Shown piece by piece: positions 47,550-59,999 of a stretch of DNA of 64,000 bases. Within the stretch, counting starts at the first letter, position 1. Each line of letters starts with the position of its first letter. The DNA lies in contig JAIOJX010000025.1 in the NCBI GenBank assembly GCA_022376925.1, positions 187,915,801 through 187,979,800 of the forward strand. The letters run 5' to 3'. A model generated the notes under the pieces. It saw nothing but the letters and a program-made list of their open reading frames with translations, made no database searches and was not told where the DNA came from. Source of the DNA: Tragulus kanchil (taxonomy: Eukaryota; Chordata; Mammalia; Artiodactyla; Tragulidae). The translations under genes and the position numbers were made by a program.

Positions 47550-48350
47550 ACCACCACCTGCCGGAGAGGATGCGGAGCAGGGAGACTCCCGTCCCTGCCG
47601 GAGGGAACGCGAGGCGGCACAGCCACGCGGGAAGACAGCCTGATGGTTTCCATGAAGCAGCGCCCACTCTCATCAGACGATCCCGCGATCCCACTCCTTG
47701 GAATTTACCCAAAGGAAATTACATCCACACAAAACCTTGCGCACGGAGGTTTACACAGTTTTATTCGTAATTACCAAAACCTGGAAGCAGCCACGGTGTC
47801 CTTCAGCAGGTGACAGCACCGGGAAACGGTGGAGCCGCAGACGACGAGGTGCTGCTCGGCCCGCACGAGAGACGAAGCGCTGAAACCTGCGACCGCGCGG
47901 GCAGACCGAGCGCACCGTGCGCGGTGGGACTCCACACAGCTTGCAGGATCCCAGCTCCCTGGCCGGGGGCAAGCCCGTGCCCTCAGCAGTGGAATCTCAG
48001 AGTCCCCACACTGGCCCGCCCGGGAAGCCCCGACTCCACCCGTGTGAGGTCCCCAGAGGAATCAAGTTCGCAGAGACAGAAGGCACTGGCTGAAGGGCAG
48101 CTCCAAGGGAACGGGGAAGAGGGAAGGAAGAGCTGGTGTTTAATGGGGACGGAGCGTCCCAAGACGAAAGGTTCAGGAGGGGGCGTGGTAATGGCTGCAC
48201 AACAGTGTGCATGCAGGTCAATGCCACTGCACTGTGCGCCTGCAGGCGGTCAAGGCGTCTGCACGTGTACACCTGTGAGGAATGCTCTGCCCTCCGTCCC
48301 ATGGAGTTCCAGCAGAGACTAGGAAGGATGCGGACGAGGCAATTTTCAAA
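47550..48350 (+). mobile_element. Old, GC-shifted L1 3' end (partial copy 49115-49460)
   Basis: GCGATCCCACTCCTTGGAAT, 'ttacccaaaggaaattacat', 'tacacagttttattcgtaat', 'aaaacctggaagcagccacg' and 'gtggtaatggctgcacaaca' follow the L1 3' end in order. Many A/T positions of the consensus are G or C here. Confidence 0.8.
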
Positions 48351-50197
48351 AGGATAATGATGGAAATCTTCCAGAGATGAAAGGAAACTCAAGTATTCAG
48401 ATTAAAAGAGCAACCCAGGTTCTGACCAAGACAAATAAAAACAAATCAATGTCAGAGACATCATTTCTGAAACTACAGAACATGAAAGATAAACAGAAAA
48501 TCTTCACACCTAAATCTCCATAAAGTTAACTAACAGGCTTCAGCAGGAGAAGGAAAACAGAAACACAAGTCTTTGTGCAGCCTCAACAGTGTCCAGGGGA
48601 GAAATCATTTATTATCTAAATTATTACCAAACATGAGGCAAGGTGTACATTTGTAACAGTTAGAGAAAGGGGCAGGGCACAATTTTTTGAAAGAATGACC
48701 TAGCCCAAGGACACAGCATAAGCCCATTAGAATCAAATGGGTCCAAGATGGCAGAGCAGATCGCGATCCTCAGTCAGCAAGCTAAATGCCACACCCGGAG
48801 GCACATGACAGTTCTGCCCCTTCCTCAAGAGAGTTGGAATAATCCTCCCACTCAGCATATGGAATTACCCAGCCCATTAAAACTAAGACCGCCATGTCTT
48901 GGGCGCTGGATGTGCTCTGTGGTGGCCCACACGCAGTCTGTGGAGTGTGCTTTTCTCTGAAACTGAATAAATCCATTTCTTACCTACCACTTAGTCTCTC
49001 ACTGAATTCTTCTCTGCAAAGAGACATGAAGAACCCGAGTTCTGTTGGGTCCTGAAACCAGGCATGGAGGGTTTTGTCTGGATGTGAGTCAAGTTCGCAG
49101 AGAATCAGACCCACACTGGCCCGCCCGGGAAGCCCCGACTCCACCCGTGTGAGGTCCCCAGAGGAATCAAGTTCGCAGAGACAGAAGGCACTGGCTGAAG
49201 GGCAGCTCCAAGGGAACGGGGAAGAGGGAAGGAAGAGCTGGTGTTTAATGGGGACGGAGCGTCCCAAGACGAAAGGTTCAGGAGGGGGCGTGGTAATGGC
49301 TGCACAACAGTGTGCATGCAGGTCAATGCCACTGCACTGTGCGCCTGCAGGCGGTCAAGGCGTCTGCACGTGTACACCTGTGAGGAATGCTCTGCCCTCC
49401 GTCCCATGGAGTTCCAGCAGAGACTAGGAAGGATGCGGACGAGGCAATTTTCAAAAGGATAATGATGGAAATCTTCCAGAGATGAAAGGAAACTCAAGTA
49501 TTCAGATTAAAAGAGCAACCCAGGTTCTGACCAAGACAAATAAAAACAAATCAATGTCGAGAGACATCATTTCTGAAACTACAGAACATGAAAGATAAAC
49601 AGAAAATCTTCACACCTAAATCTCCATAAAGTTAACTAACAGGCTTCAGCAGGAGAAGGAAAACAGAAACACAAGTCTTTGTGCAGCCTCAACAGTGTCC
49701 AGGGGAGAAATCATTTATTATCTAAATTATTACCAAACATGAGGCAAGGTGTACATTTGTAACAGTTAGAGAAAGGGGCAGGGCACAATTTTTTGAAAGA
49801 ATGACCTAGCCCAAGGACACAGCATAAGCCCATTAGAATCAAATGGGTCCAAGATGGCAGAGCAGATCGCGATCCTCAGTCAGCAAGCTAAATGCCACAC
49901 CCGGAGGCACATGACAGTTCTGCCCCTTCCTCAAGAGAGTTGGAATAATCCTCCCACTCAGCACATGGAATTACCCAGCCCATTAAAACTAAGACCGCCA
50001 TGTCTTCGGGGCCGCTGGATGTGCTCTGTGGTGGCCCACACGCAGTCTGTGGAGTGTGCTTTTCTCTGAAACTGAATAAATCCATTTCTTACCTACCACT
50101 TAGTCTCTCACTGAATTCTTCTCTGCAAAGAGACATGAAGAACCCGAGTTCTGTTGGGTCCTGAAACCAGGCATGGAGGGTTTTGTCTGGATGTGAG
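48012..50197 (+). repeat. Direct duplication 13 (offset ~1105)
   Basis: Bases 48012-49090 recur at 49112-50197. The copies carry the tail of an L1 and an LTR-like element. Small differences occur near 48457/49559, 48860/49964 and 48900/50006. Confidence 0.94.
48650..49085 (+). mobile_element. LTR-like element of an endogenous retrovirus (left copy, cut by junction)
   Basis: The stretch has an AATAAA near 48965 followed by 'ccatttcttacctaccactt' and 'agtctctcactgaattcttc', the layout of a class I (gammaretrovirus-like) LTR 3' part known from ruminant genomes. No viral gene is present, so it would be a solitary LTR. The longer copy is at 49755-50310. Confidence 0.45.
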
Positions 50198-50310
50198 TCC
50201 CAGCCACGTGGGCTTAAGTCCCAGACAGGGTTTTGGCTGGATTCGAGCCCCAGCCATGTGGGTTCGACTCTCAGACTGGGTTTTGGGTTTAAGTCCCAAT
50301 CCGAGGTAGA
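49755..50310 (+). mobile_element. LTR-like element, longer copy with 50-bp tandem repeats
   Basis: It has the same content as 48650-49085 and continues into about two and a half units of 50 bp starting at 50180, 50230 and 50280 (each with GTTTTG near the start and a CCCAGCCA core). Solitary LTR-like; no coding sequence. Confidence 0.45.
50180..50300 (+). repeat. 50-bp tandem repeat, about 2.4 units
   Basis: Units begin at 50180, 50230 and 50280; the spacing is exactly 50 and the units differ at several positions. Confidence 0.75.
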
Positions 50311-50488
50311 ACGGTTTCATATTCAGACGTGTAAAAACTAAGGAAATTTAATATACATATCCCTTTCACAAAAGAAATGCTCAAAGAGGTACTAGAGCAA
50401 AAATATAAATCCAGAAGGGAAAAAAAAGGATGCAAGAAATAGAGTGGTAATTCTAACACAATTGAAACTTATATTTTAAAAGAACGTG

Positions 50489-50625
50489 GGGCTTCCCTTG
50501 TGGCTCAGTGGATAAGAACCTGTCTGCCAACGCAGGAGACACAGGAAGAGCCCACATACCGCAGAGCAGCTAAACCCATACATCAACAAAGACCCAGCAC
50601 AGCCAAAAATAAATAAATAAAAGTT
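50489..50625 (+). mobile_element. tRNA-derived SINE
   Basis: GGGCTTCCCTTGTGGCTCAG head, CCAACGCAGGAGACACAGG, and tail ACCCAGCACAGCCAAAAATA with AAATAAAT. A poly(A)/AAATAA run continues to 50667. Confidence 0.8.
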
Positions 50626-50742
50626 AAAAAAAAAAAATTAAAAAAAATAAAATAAAAAAATAAAAAGAACGTGAGACTTCCTTTCTCACATTTACCTATA
50701 CTCCTTCCAGAAACGCCAATTAAAATGACAGTAAAGAATTTC

Positions 50743-50945
50743 TGGGGCTTCCTGGTGGTTAAAAATCTGCCTTTCAACGCAGGTTCGCTCCCTGGCTGAG
50801 GAACTAACATCCAGCACGCCTCAGGACAACCACGCTCACGCGCCACGAGCACCGAGCCCGCGCGCCTCCACCAGAGGTCTGCGCCACAACGGAAGATCCC
50901 ACATGACACAACAAAGACCTAACACAGCCAGATAAATGAAAATCA
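50743..50945 (+). mobile_element. tRNA-derived SINE, diverged
   Basis: GGGCTTCCTGGTGGTTAAAA head with 'caacgcaggttcgctccctg', 'accgagcccgcgcgcctcca' and tail 'aacacagccagataaatgaa'. Confidence 0.75.
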
Positions 50946-52249
50946 AAAAAGAAGCAGCACTGCGAAGGAAGGGTAACTCCGCGAGGACAGCGACAGCAGA
51001 GGCGAGAGTGGGGACGGAGCGGTGGGGAGCCCGGGGCGCCGACAGGGCGGCCTCTCCAGAAGGCGCACTGCTGCGGCGGCGGCGCCACGGCTCAGGGCGC
51101 CTCTTGTCCACAAAGCGGTTCCCTTTTAAAACGTCTTAAAACAAAATGCAACATACAAGCACTGTAAAAAGGAAAGAAAACCCTGATGCACTTACAGTGA
51201 AAACTGAAAATGTGTTAGTAAAGCACAAACGAACAGCTCAGAGCTCAGAGCTGTTTTCCACGGGAGCGGGGGGAGGCGGGGAGAGCCAAGCAGCACCGTG
51301 GTGCTTTCTGCGACAAGCTGTGAGAGGTATGCGGCCCACCCCGTGCATGTCCCAGATGTCCTACAGCAGGAGCTGGCGCGGCAAGCGGCTGGGACGGCCC
51401 CACGGAACAGAGGGGTCTCCAAGGCAAGGGGAAAGGCACCACCCTCGGAAGAAGCGCCCAGATGACAAGGATCAATGTTCAGAGGCAGCCAGCGTGCACA
51501 GGCCTGGTGCCAATGTGTGGGAAAAGAGCAGTCAACAAAGCGCTCTCCTTATTCCTGTGGAGTTAACAGTCCAGAGGGGAGAAATGGAGGGTTTAAAACA
51601 CTGACAGGCAAAGAGAAGAAGGACTGGACGGAGGATGGAAGGTGGCAGGAGAGCATCCTCCCTCAGGGACAGGAGACCTCAGCACGTGCCCTCCCAGCGG
51701 CTCGCCAAGTCCAGCTGCAGCCCTGGGAGCCCACGCTGCGGCTCTGCAAGTACGACTGAAGAACACACGCGCGCCTAACACTCCCTTGTTCTCCAGCACT
51801 TCCCACAGGTCTCCCTGGAGCAGACTGCAGCCCCGCCTCCCCTGGAGGACGACAGGACCTCCAGTCTGAGGGCAAAGCACTCCTGCGAAGAACATCGGGG
51901 TCGGTACAGAGTCCACCACAGAACAGGGGCTGAGGGCACAGCAGCCCGTCACTCGGTCAGAATTCTCTACTCGAAGACTTGACTTTATAGAGTGCAGAGC
52001 TGACTCACAGCAAAAGCTTGGCTCCTTCTGCAGACAGTAAGTAAGGCCTCTGCAACTACCTGCTTCTTGTTTTGTTTTCACTGCAAAGAAGCCTGGAGCC
52101 ACAGACAAGCTCAAGTTCTCCCGCGTCCCCATCCTTAGCCTCGTGTGGACACGCGCGCTGGCCCCTTCCCCGGCCCCAGGCCTGCCGTTCTGGCTCTTCT
52201 CTGTGCAACATGGCAAGTCTCCGGACCCCCTGCCCTCGCTCTCACCCTC

Positions 52250-52935
52250 TACCAGGAATGGAAACAATCAAATGTCCCTCAGCTGCCACAGGACCCGGCA
52301 GTTCCACTCCCAGGATCTACCCCAGAGAGAGCTGTAAACCTGTGCTCATATAAAACCTTGTACAAGAATTTTCACAAAATTATTTTAAAAGGCAAGAAAC
52401 CACCCATATCCAACAACTGATGAACAGATAAAAGAAGCGATCACGACGTCCCTTGCAGCCCGGTGGTTAGGCCTCCAGGCTTCTGCTTCAGGGGACCCAG
52501 GCTTGATCCCTGGTCAAGGGAACGAAGGTTCTGCAAGCTGCCTGGCAAGGGGGACACAGTGTGACCCACGCACACAATGGGGCATTTGGTCATAAAAATG
52601 AAGCACTGACACATGCGACAACACGGATGAACCTCAAGATTTCAAAACCACTGTGCTGAGCTAAAGAAGTCAGTCAAAGAAGGCCACGTCCCACATGACT
52701 CTATTTCTATAATGTGTCTTGAAAAGGCAAATTCACAGACAGAAAGCAGAATGGTGGCTGCCAGGGGCTAAGAGACAAGTGGGAAGGAGGAATGACTACT
52801 CAACAGGCTTCTTACTGTGGTGAGAAAAAAATGGGATTTAGACGGTGGTAAGGGCTGCATTAACATTAATGATGTACTAAAAAACACTGAACTATATACT
52901 TCAAAATAGTTTAACTGATTAATTTCATGATAATT
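52250..52935 (+). mobile_element. Old L1 3' end interrupted by a SINE
   Basis: Before the SINE: 'ccggcagttccactcccagg' and 'aacaactgatgaacagataa'. After it: 'catgcgacaacacggatgaa', 'cacagacagaaagcagaatg', 'gtggctgccaggggctaaga' and 'aaacactgaactatatactt'. The order matches the L1 3' end. Confidence 0.82.
52443..52580 (+). mobile_element. tRNA-derived SINE nested in L1
   Basis: 'gtcccttgcagcccggtggt', 'aggcttgatccctggtcaag' and 'gttctgcaagctgcctggca' fit a diverged SINE of the local type. Confidence 0.7.
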
Positions 52936-53302
52936 TTTTTAAATTTTATTTATTTATTTATTTTATTTATTTATTTTTGGCTATTCTGGGCTTTCACAGC
53001 TGTCACAGGCTCTTCTCTAGTTGCAGGGAGTGGGGGCTACTCTCTAGCTGAGCTGAGCAGGCTTCTTGTCGCGGTGACTTCTCTTGCTGTGGGACTCGGG
53101 CTCTAGGGCTCACGGGCTTCAGTAGTTGCGGCCCATGGGCTCAACAGTTGTGGCTCCGAGGCTCTAGAGCACAGGCTCCGTAGCTGTGGCTCACGGGCTT
53201 AGTAGCCCCACAGCATGTGGGATCTTCCCGGATCAGGGATCGAACTCGTGTCTTGTGCACTGGCAGGTGAACTCTTCACCACAGAGCTACCAGGGAAGCC
53301 AA
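52935..53302 (-). mobile_element. CHR-1-like tRNA SINE
   Basis: On the minus strand it runs from GGCTTCCCTGGTAGCTCTG through the B-box-like GTTCGATCCC and repeated GCCTCGGAGCC/CCCGTGAGCC modules to a tail of AAATAAATAAAT. It is a full-length older family member. Confidence 0.85.
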
Positions 53303-53429
53303 ACTTTATGTTAATTTTAACTTACTGTTTAAACTATCAAGTTTCCTGTTGAGGGCTTCCCTAGTAGCTCAGAAGTAGAGCAACACGGAACCCCACACTG
53401 TCTTATGTAAAAGAGACAACTACTGTCCC

Positions 53430-54225
53430 TGCGCTGTCGGACTAAGGGACTGTACGCGGGGCTGTGTGACGGCCTAGAGGGGTGGGATGGGGGAACGGGA
53501 TATACATGTGACTAATCTGGAATTACACATATCTGTAAACAACAAAACTCTGTAAAATCAAAAGAGCAAAATACAAAAGCTTGTGATTGTGAAAAAAAAA
53601 GCAACTGTGAGGTGACAGGTGTGTTAATTAACTTGATCACAGTGATGACTTCACAACGTATATGGTGTGTCAATCCTTACATTACACACAGTTTTTTCAG
53701 CTCTCCTAAATTTTTGTCTCTTTCAGTCTTATTAAGATGTACACAGACATGCAACACTGTAAGTTTCAGGGCTTCCTAGGTGGCACAGTGGTAAAGAACC
53801 TGCCTGCCAATCCAGGAGACATAAGAGACTCAGGTTTGACCCTTGGGTCGGGAAGATCCCCTGGAGGAGGAAATGGCAACCCACTCCGGTGTCCGTCCCT
53901 GGAAGATCCCTTGGACAGAGGAGCCTGCGGCTACAGACACGACCGAGCAACTCGGCCCGCGCGGGCCCCATGCAAGTCCAAGGTGCACAGCACGATGACT
54001 TGACTTCGACAGTGAACGGATCACCACAGCAAGCTCCGTGAGCACCCACCACCTCACACACACACGCAACAGGAATTCTTAGGATCTGCTCTCCTAACTT
54101 TCATGTACAAATGTACAGAGGTGTTGAGTCCATGTATCAGGCTGCACGTCACATCCCTAGACAACGTACACTTTAAAAACGCACAATCTTATTTGTCAAT
54201 TATACTGCAACAGAACTGGGGAGAA
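53430..54225 (+). mobile_element. Old L1 3' fragments split by Bov-tA
   Basis: 'gaggggtgggatgggggaac', 'ggtgacaggtgtgttaatta' and, after the Bov-tA insertion, 'ttatttgtcaattatactgc' are typical of L1 3' UTR ends of artiodactyls. The order is sense on the plus strand. Confidence 0.6.
53768..54010 (+). mobile_element. Bov-tA-like ruminant SINE
   Basis: The tRNA head GGGCTTCCTAGGTGGCACAG is followed by GGGTCGGGAAGATCCCCTGG, AGGAAATGGCAACCCACTCC, 'ggacagaggagcctgcggct' and 'acacgaccgagcaactcggc'. The second part is the BovB-derived Bov-A unit, known from ruminants. It is the main clue to taxonomy in the window. Confidence 0.88.
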
Positions 54226-55071
54226 ATACGTGGAATCAAGATTTTTTAAAATTATGAAAGAAATAACTCAAGATATCCAGACTCAAAAGGCTGAAAAGAC
54301 CCACTGAGCGCTCCACAGGATGAACACGAAAGAGACCACACGGTTTCAAGTGCAGGCAGGTAATAGGTTAGAAGCAGAAACCTTGGCAGCAGTGGTTCTC
54401 TTAAAAAGAGGAAACACCCATGAAAAGCTCCCAACAAGGAGCAGTATCTTCAGATGTTTTATTGGCTTTTAGCATCTCTCATTTCTGGCCATGTCGCGCA
54501 GTTTCTAGGACCTGTCATCCCCGACCAAGGACTGAATGCCACGTCCTCCGCAGCAGAAAGCGGGGACTCCCAGCCCCTGGCCACAAGGAATTCCATCCTC
54601 AGATTCTTGAGAGACTATTTCCAGTCCAAGCCACATCCCCACCGAAGCCCTCCATCAGGTTTAGGCACGGAACAGCACATTTAACACACAAGGTCTCTAA
54701 ACCGCTGCCTTCTCCCGCGCTTTCTGAGATGACCGCCAGCAGGTGCACCACCAAAGCGTGAAGGCAAACCACGGAAGATGTGCGACCCAAGGCGTGGGCG
54801 GTCCACCTAGAAGCTGAGGCGGCGAGCAGCGGCCAGGCGGGAAGAGCGTCAGCAGCAGCACGGCAGACGGCTCCAGCGGTGGGCCGGAGAGAAACGCGCG
54901 GGACGACCCACCTCTAGAGGCTTCTTACACAGTTCGTCTAGAAAGCCTGGCCTGAGTTAGCAATCGGTGCGTGGAAAACTAAGCAAATAGAAAAACGACA
55001 ATCTCACTAGGGAAACAGCATTAGCCGTAGCTGAACAATATAACAATAAAAATTCATTCAAACCAAAAACT

Positions 55072-55195
55072 GCTGGAGTTTCCTCGTAGTCCAGTGGTTA
55101 GGAATCTGCACTTTCACTGCCAGGTTCAATCCCTGGTCAGAGAACCAAGATCCCACAAATTTGGCAGTGCAGAGGAAAAACAAAACAAAATTTTA
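55072..55195 (+). mobile_element. tRNA-derived SINE
   Basis: 'gagtttcctcgtagtccagt' head, 'caggttcaatccctggtcag' B box, 'accaagatcccacaaatttg' and an AAACAAAACAAAA tail. Confidence 0.78.
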
Positions 55196-55362
55196 AGAAA
55201 GAGAAAATAAAAACTGTTAAAACTGTGGTATATTAAAGATGGCCAAAAATTTTTCATCATCCCTACCAAGAGAAGATGTCTATTTCTCCACATTCTGGAT
55301 TCTGGCCTGGGCCTGGGACTGCTCAAAGAGCTGCCCTCACCTTTGAAAGGACAGGATGGCAG

Positions 55363-55470
55363 GATGTCCCTGGTGATCCAGTGGTTAAGCCTCAGAGCTT
55401 CCCTCAGGGAGCTGAGATCCCACAAATGGCACAGTGCAGCCAAAAAACAAAACCAAGAAAAAAGTAGAAG
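55363..55470 (+). mobile_element. tRNA-derived SINE, shortened
   Basis: 'tgtccctggtgatccagtgg' head, then 'gctgagatcccacaaatggc' and 'acagtgcagccaaaaaacaa'. The B box is missing. Confidence 0.72.
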
Positions 55471-55476
55471 GACTGG

Positions 55477-55738
55477 GGGCCTCTCTGGTGTTCCAGTGAG
55501 TAAGGACACCGCCTTGCAGTGCAGGAGGCGCCGGTTCGATCCCTGGCCTGGGAAGATCCCACCTGCCGCAGAGCGGCTGGACCAATGTGTCCAATGACCG
55601 AGCCGGAGCTCTGGAGCGCATGTGCCCAGAGCCTGTGCTCTGTGGTGAGAGAGGCCGCAGCGATGGGCGGCCCACATAGGCCAAAGAACAAAGATAAATA
55701 AATGAAAGACTAATAGAAGTGGCCAAAAAAAAAAAAAA
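55477..55738 (+). mobile_element. Lineage-type tRNA SINE, short-tailed form
   Basis: 'gggcctctctggtgttccag' head, GGTTCGATCCC box B, full body, tail GAAAGACTAATAGAAGTGGC and poly(A). Flanking target duplication: AAAAGTAGAAGGACT and AAAAGTAAAAGGACC. Confidence 0.92.
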
Positions 55739-56074
55739 GTAAAAGGACCGGCAGCTCCATTTCCTCCTGCAGGAAGCAGCCACCATGCTGTGAGGAGGCC
55801 CAAGCAGCCTCCCGGGCGGCAGAGCTGGGGAGAATGGTGAGCCCCAGCCAACAGCCCACACCCACAAGCAGCTACGGGGTGACACATGCTGACCCCACAC
55901 CGGCAGAAACAAGCCAGCCCTGGCACACCATGGCCACACTGCACAACTGTCCGCAAACACGCTTCTGTGCTCTTGGCCACGGAGCTCTCCAACAGCTCAC
56001 CAAGGAGGAGCGGACGACCAGACACCACCACACGGGGCAGACCCGGGGAAGAAGAAGCGGGAGCAGGGAAAGAA

Positions 56075-58276
56075 AGCTAAATCCTTACCTCCTGGAGATA
56101 GAACTTAACAAATAATACACAAATCTCAAAGTTCTTAACTCTGCAAAACAGGCAAGCCATTTTTTAATGTATAGAAAGATACAAGAAACAGCTGAAAGAG
56201 CAGAGCAGCTATCTTCTAGGAACGGTTACCTAGAATGTTACATTTTGCTATGAATAGAGCAAACTGTCTTTAGGGCAATCTGGTTCAATCTGATGAATGA
56301 AAAAAAAAGTAAACTGGAATATACCTAAACATCTGATTGGTAAGGTTACAGTTATCTAAGTTTCTATCCACTTTTCTGATTCATGCAAATTTTTCATAAA
56401 ATGTATTCTGATTATTAAAAAAAACTGGGGGCTGGGGGGCCGGCACCAGGTCTTAGTTACAGCATGGGGTCTCTTTGGTGTCGGCATACAGGATCCAGCT
56501 TCCCTGCAGAGGCTGAACCCAGGCCCCCCACGCTGGGAGTGCAGAGTCCCAGCCACTGCGCCCCCAGGGAAGGCCCTGACTACAAATTATTAAGAATACT
56601 TAAGTTTCCTAATTTGCCTTGATGATGCATCAAGAAACTGCACACCCGTGACAACAAGCCTTCAGAACCTCTAGGCTGGAACTCACAGCCCAGTTTCTGC
56701 TACATCACTCTGGTGCTGGAAACTCACAAAGGGAGGAGAGGTGAGCAGGTGCTAGGTCCTGACAGCCGCTTCAGAACCACCCCTGAGACCCCTGGCCCAG
56801 AGCAGAGACCAGGGGGCGGGGGCACCCCGGCGACAAGGACCACCCACAGAGAGGACTGAGCCAAGACCCGGGGCCAGGCTCCACCCGCCCCAGCACCCAG
56901 GGGCGCCCCTCACCCTGGGGCGGAGCTGCTCTGGAGGGGAGGCCCTGGAAGACAAGGGTGGACCAACTGCCCAGTGGTCAGGCCGCCTCTCCAGAGGAAG
57001 CCGAGGAGGCCGCTGCCAGCTGCTCTGACCTCTGCTGACAGGACTGCTGCTTAGAGACCCTGGGGCAGCCGAGCACACCGGGACCTGAGACGTGCTCACA
57101 GGTTCAACCTTCATGGGCAAAGACAGAACGCCAGCGGTTTCTTCAAAGAAGCTATAAGAAGCCGAACTTTAAGAAAGCTAAAACCTTACCTCCTGGAGAT
57201 AGAACTTAACAAATAATACACAAATCTCAAAGTTCTTAACTCTGCAAAACAGGCAAGCCATTTTTTAATGTATAGAAAGATACAAGAAACAGCTGAAAGA
57301 GCAGAGCAGCTATCTTCTAGGAACGGTTACCTAGAATGTTACATTTTGCTATGAATAGAGCAAACTGTCTTTAGGGCAATCTGGTTCAATCTGATGAATG
57401 AAAAAAAAAGTAAACTGGAATATACCTAAACATCTGATTGGTAAGGTTACAGTTATCTAAGTTTCTATCCACTTTTCTGATTCATGCAAATTTTTCATAA
57501 AATGTATTCTGATTATTAAAAAAAACTGGGGGCTGGGGGGCCGGCACCAGGTCTTAGTTACAGCATGGGGGCTCTTTGGTGTCGGCATACAGGATCCAGC
57601 TTCCCTGCAGAGGCTGAACCCAGGCCCCCCGCGCTGGGAGTGCAGAGTCCCAGCCACTGCGCCCCCAGGGAAGGCCCTGACTACAAATTATTAAGAATAC
57701 TTAAGTTTCCTAATTTGCCTTGATGATGCATCAAGAAACTGCACACCCGTGACAACAAGCCTTCAGAACCTCTAGGCTGGAACTCACAGCCCAGTTTCTG
57801 CTACATCACTCTGGTGCTGGAAACTCACAAAGGGAGGAGAGGTGAGCAGGTGCTAGGTCCTGACAGCCGCTTCAGAACCACCCCTGAGACCCCTGGCCCA
57901 GAGCAGAGACCAGGGGGCGGGGGCACCCCGGCGACAAGGACCACCCACAGAGAGGACTGAGCCAAGACCCGGGGCCAGGCTCCACCCACCCCAGCACCCA
58001 GGGGCGCCCCTCACCCTGGGGCGGAGCTGCTCTGGAGGGGAGGCCCTGGAAGACAAGGGTGGACCAACTGCCCAGTGGTCAGGCCGCCTCTCCAGAGGAA
58101 GCCGAGGAGGCCGCTGCCAGCTGCTCTGACCTCTGCTGACAGGACTGCTGCTTAGAGACCCTGGGGCAGCCGAGCACACCGGGACCTGAGACGTGCTCAC
58201 AGGTTCAACCTTCACGGGCAAAGACAGAACGCCAGCGGTTTCTTCAAAGAAGTTATAAGAAGCCGAACTTTAAGAA
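56075..58276 (+). repeat. Direct duplication 14 (offset 1101)
   Basis: Bases 56075-57173 recur at about 57176-58276 with a handful of substitutions. The content is intronic, with an old inverted SINE in each copy. Confidence 0.95.
56420..56580 (-). mobile_element. Old inverted tRNA-type SINE (copy 57521-57681)
   Basis: 'cctgcagaggctgaacccag' and 'ccactgcgcccccagggaag' read on the minus strand as a diverged B box and head. It is present twice through duplication 14. Confidence 0.6.
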
Positions 58277-59999
58277 ATAAATACTTCATACAGATTTTTA
58301 GAACTCAACAGAAAAGAATCCATTAACTGTCAACAAAGGGCCTAATCCCAACTTGGCTTCCACAGATCAGGGACACAGTTTCAGACGCAGAACAGAGAAA
58401 CCCTACCAGGCACGGGCCCCTGGGCCGCCCTGAGCTCTCCTTCCGGGGGCAGTGCTTCCCCCAGACACATCTCCCCTACACCCCAGAGCAAGGGAAGGAG
58501 CCTGAAGCCAGCCAGGTCCCTGCACACGCAGGCCAGCTCCCGCCCTCCTCAGGGTCCCAGGAGCTGAGCAGCCAGGGCCCAGACTCTGGGCCCACAGCCC
58601 GGACCCAGCGCGCCCACAGCGCGCTGCCCAGTGTGGACACGCACAGGGTGGCCTCAGTGCCCACACGAGGGCCCATCTAGGTGGCACTGTCCTGGGGGCC
58701 CCTGGGGAGCAGAGGTGAGGCCACCAGCAGGGCGCGTCCACTCTTGGGGAGGGCGGGCGAGGGCAGCAAGCGGGGGGAGGGGGTCGAGAGCACGCAGGGC
58801 ATGACGGCAAACAGGGCGGCCAATGCGGGGTCCACTGAGAAACTACCTGTGAGCGCAGGCGTCAATGAAATTTTAAAAGTTGCTCTTTTTAGGCTTTTCC
58901 TTGTTTCTGAACCTTGAAATTCAAGTAAAGGGAATCTTACAAAGCCAAGACTGCTGGGACTGTGAACGGGCTTTGATCCAGTCGGCTTTGTCCGACAGAC
59001 ACGCGGGGTCGCCGACACCTGCTCCCCACGCTGTCGCCCCCCAGCTCCCGGCACGGTGGCTTTCCCGCAGGCCCCGCTGACGCCTGGCTGCGGGCCCCGT
59101 GCCTCCCGAGGCCTGCGCCACGGCCCGGCAGCTGGCCTGCAGTGAACTCCGGGGCGGCTCCGCGCGCCGCACCACACGGGCTGCTGGCCGCCCCAGAGCT
59201 TAGGCCTCGGGAGCCTGAAGGTGAACCAGAGCACACACCTTCTAAGAAGGTCCCGGGCGACCCATGTGGCCAGTCTGGACACCAGACTTTGAGAACCAGT
59301 GGACGAGGTTACCAGGCAGCAACCTAGCTCGACCCAGACGGTTTCCTTCTCGCTCAGAGCGTGGATCTGTGAACTTCCACCAGGAGCGGGGAGAAGGGCA
59401 CGTGATAGCACACGGTCCTCGGAGCTCCAGTCAGAGGTGACACATCCCTTTTCATTGTCCAAAGCAAATCACGTGGCCGCACCCAATTTCACGGGGGCAG
59501 GGCTGCTCAGTCCTACAGGGCACCCAAAGACGGACAGCTAGGAAGACTCGAGTCCGAGCACGCGTGAGCAGAGGCGTCTCCCACACCCTCCCCAGTCCTC
59601 CCACCGCCAACCCAGAGGACCCTGAGAAACAAGCTTTCCAGAAGCAAGCAGACTCCAGTCCCCCGCCCACCCAGCCCACGCAGGCCCGTCGCCCCTCTGG
59701 GCCTCACGCTGCTCTGCAGATGAAAAGCCTCCGCGCGGCTTCAAGAACCGGCCCCCGCCCCGCTGCAGCCGGCTCTGCACACGGCTCCCTCCGCCCCTGC
59801 CCCTGCCCCCTTGACCGTCTGGTCACTCTGGCCACTCTAGCTGAGCCCTCGTCTAGAACCCGCACGCCACCCTCCACCAAGCCCACGGGCTACCAAGCCC
59901 GGATCCCCTCGGGAAGTCCTTCCTGACGTCCAGCCCCCAGCCAGGCACCGTCAGTCCCAGGCTGTGCTCCCAATCAGGCGCCTCTCCTTCCCAAGTTTT

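Noticed and set aside
53768..53850. tRNA gene at SINE heads
   Set aside because: The heads resemble tRNA with a B box, but lack a complete cloverleaf and are followed by SINE bodies and poly(A) tails.
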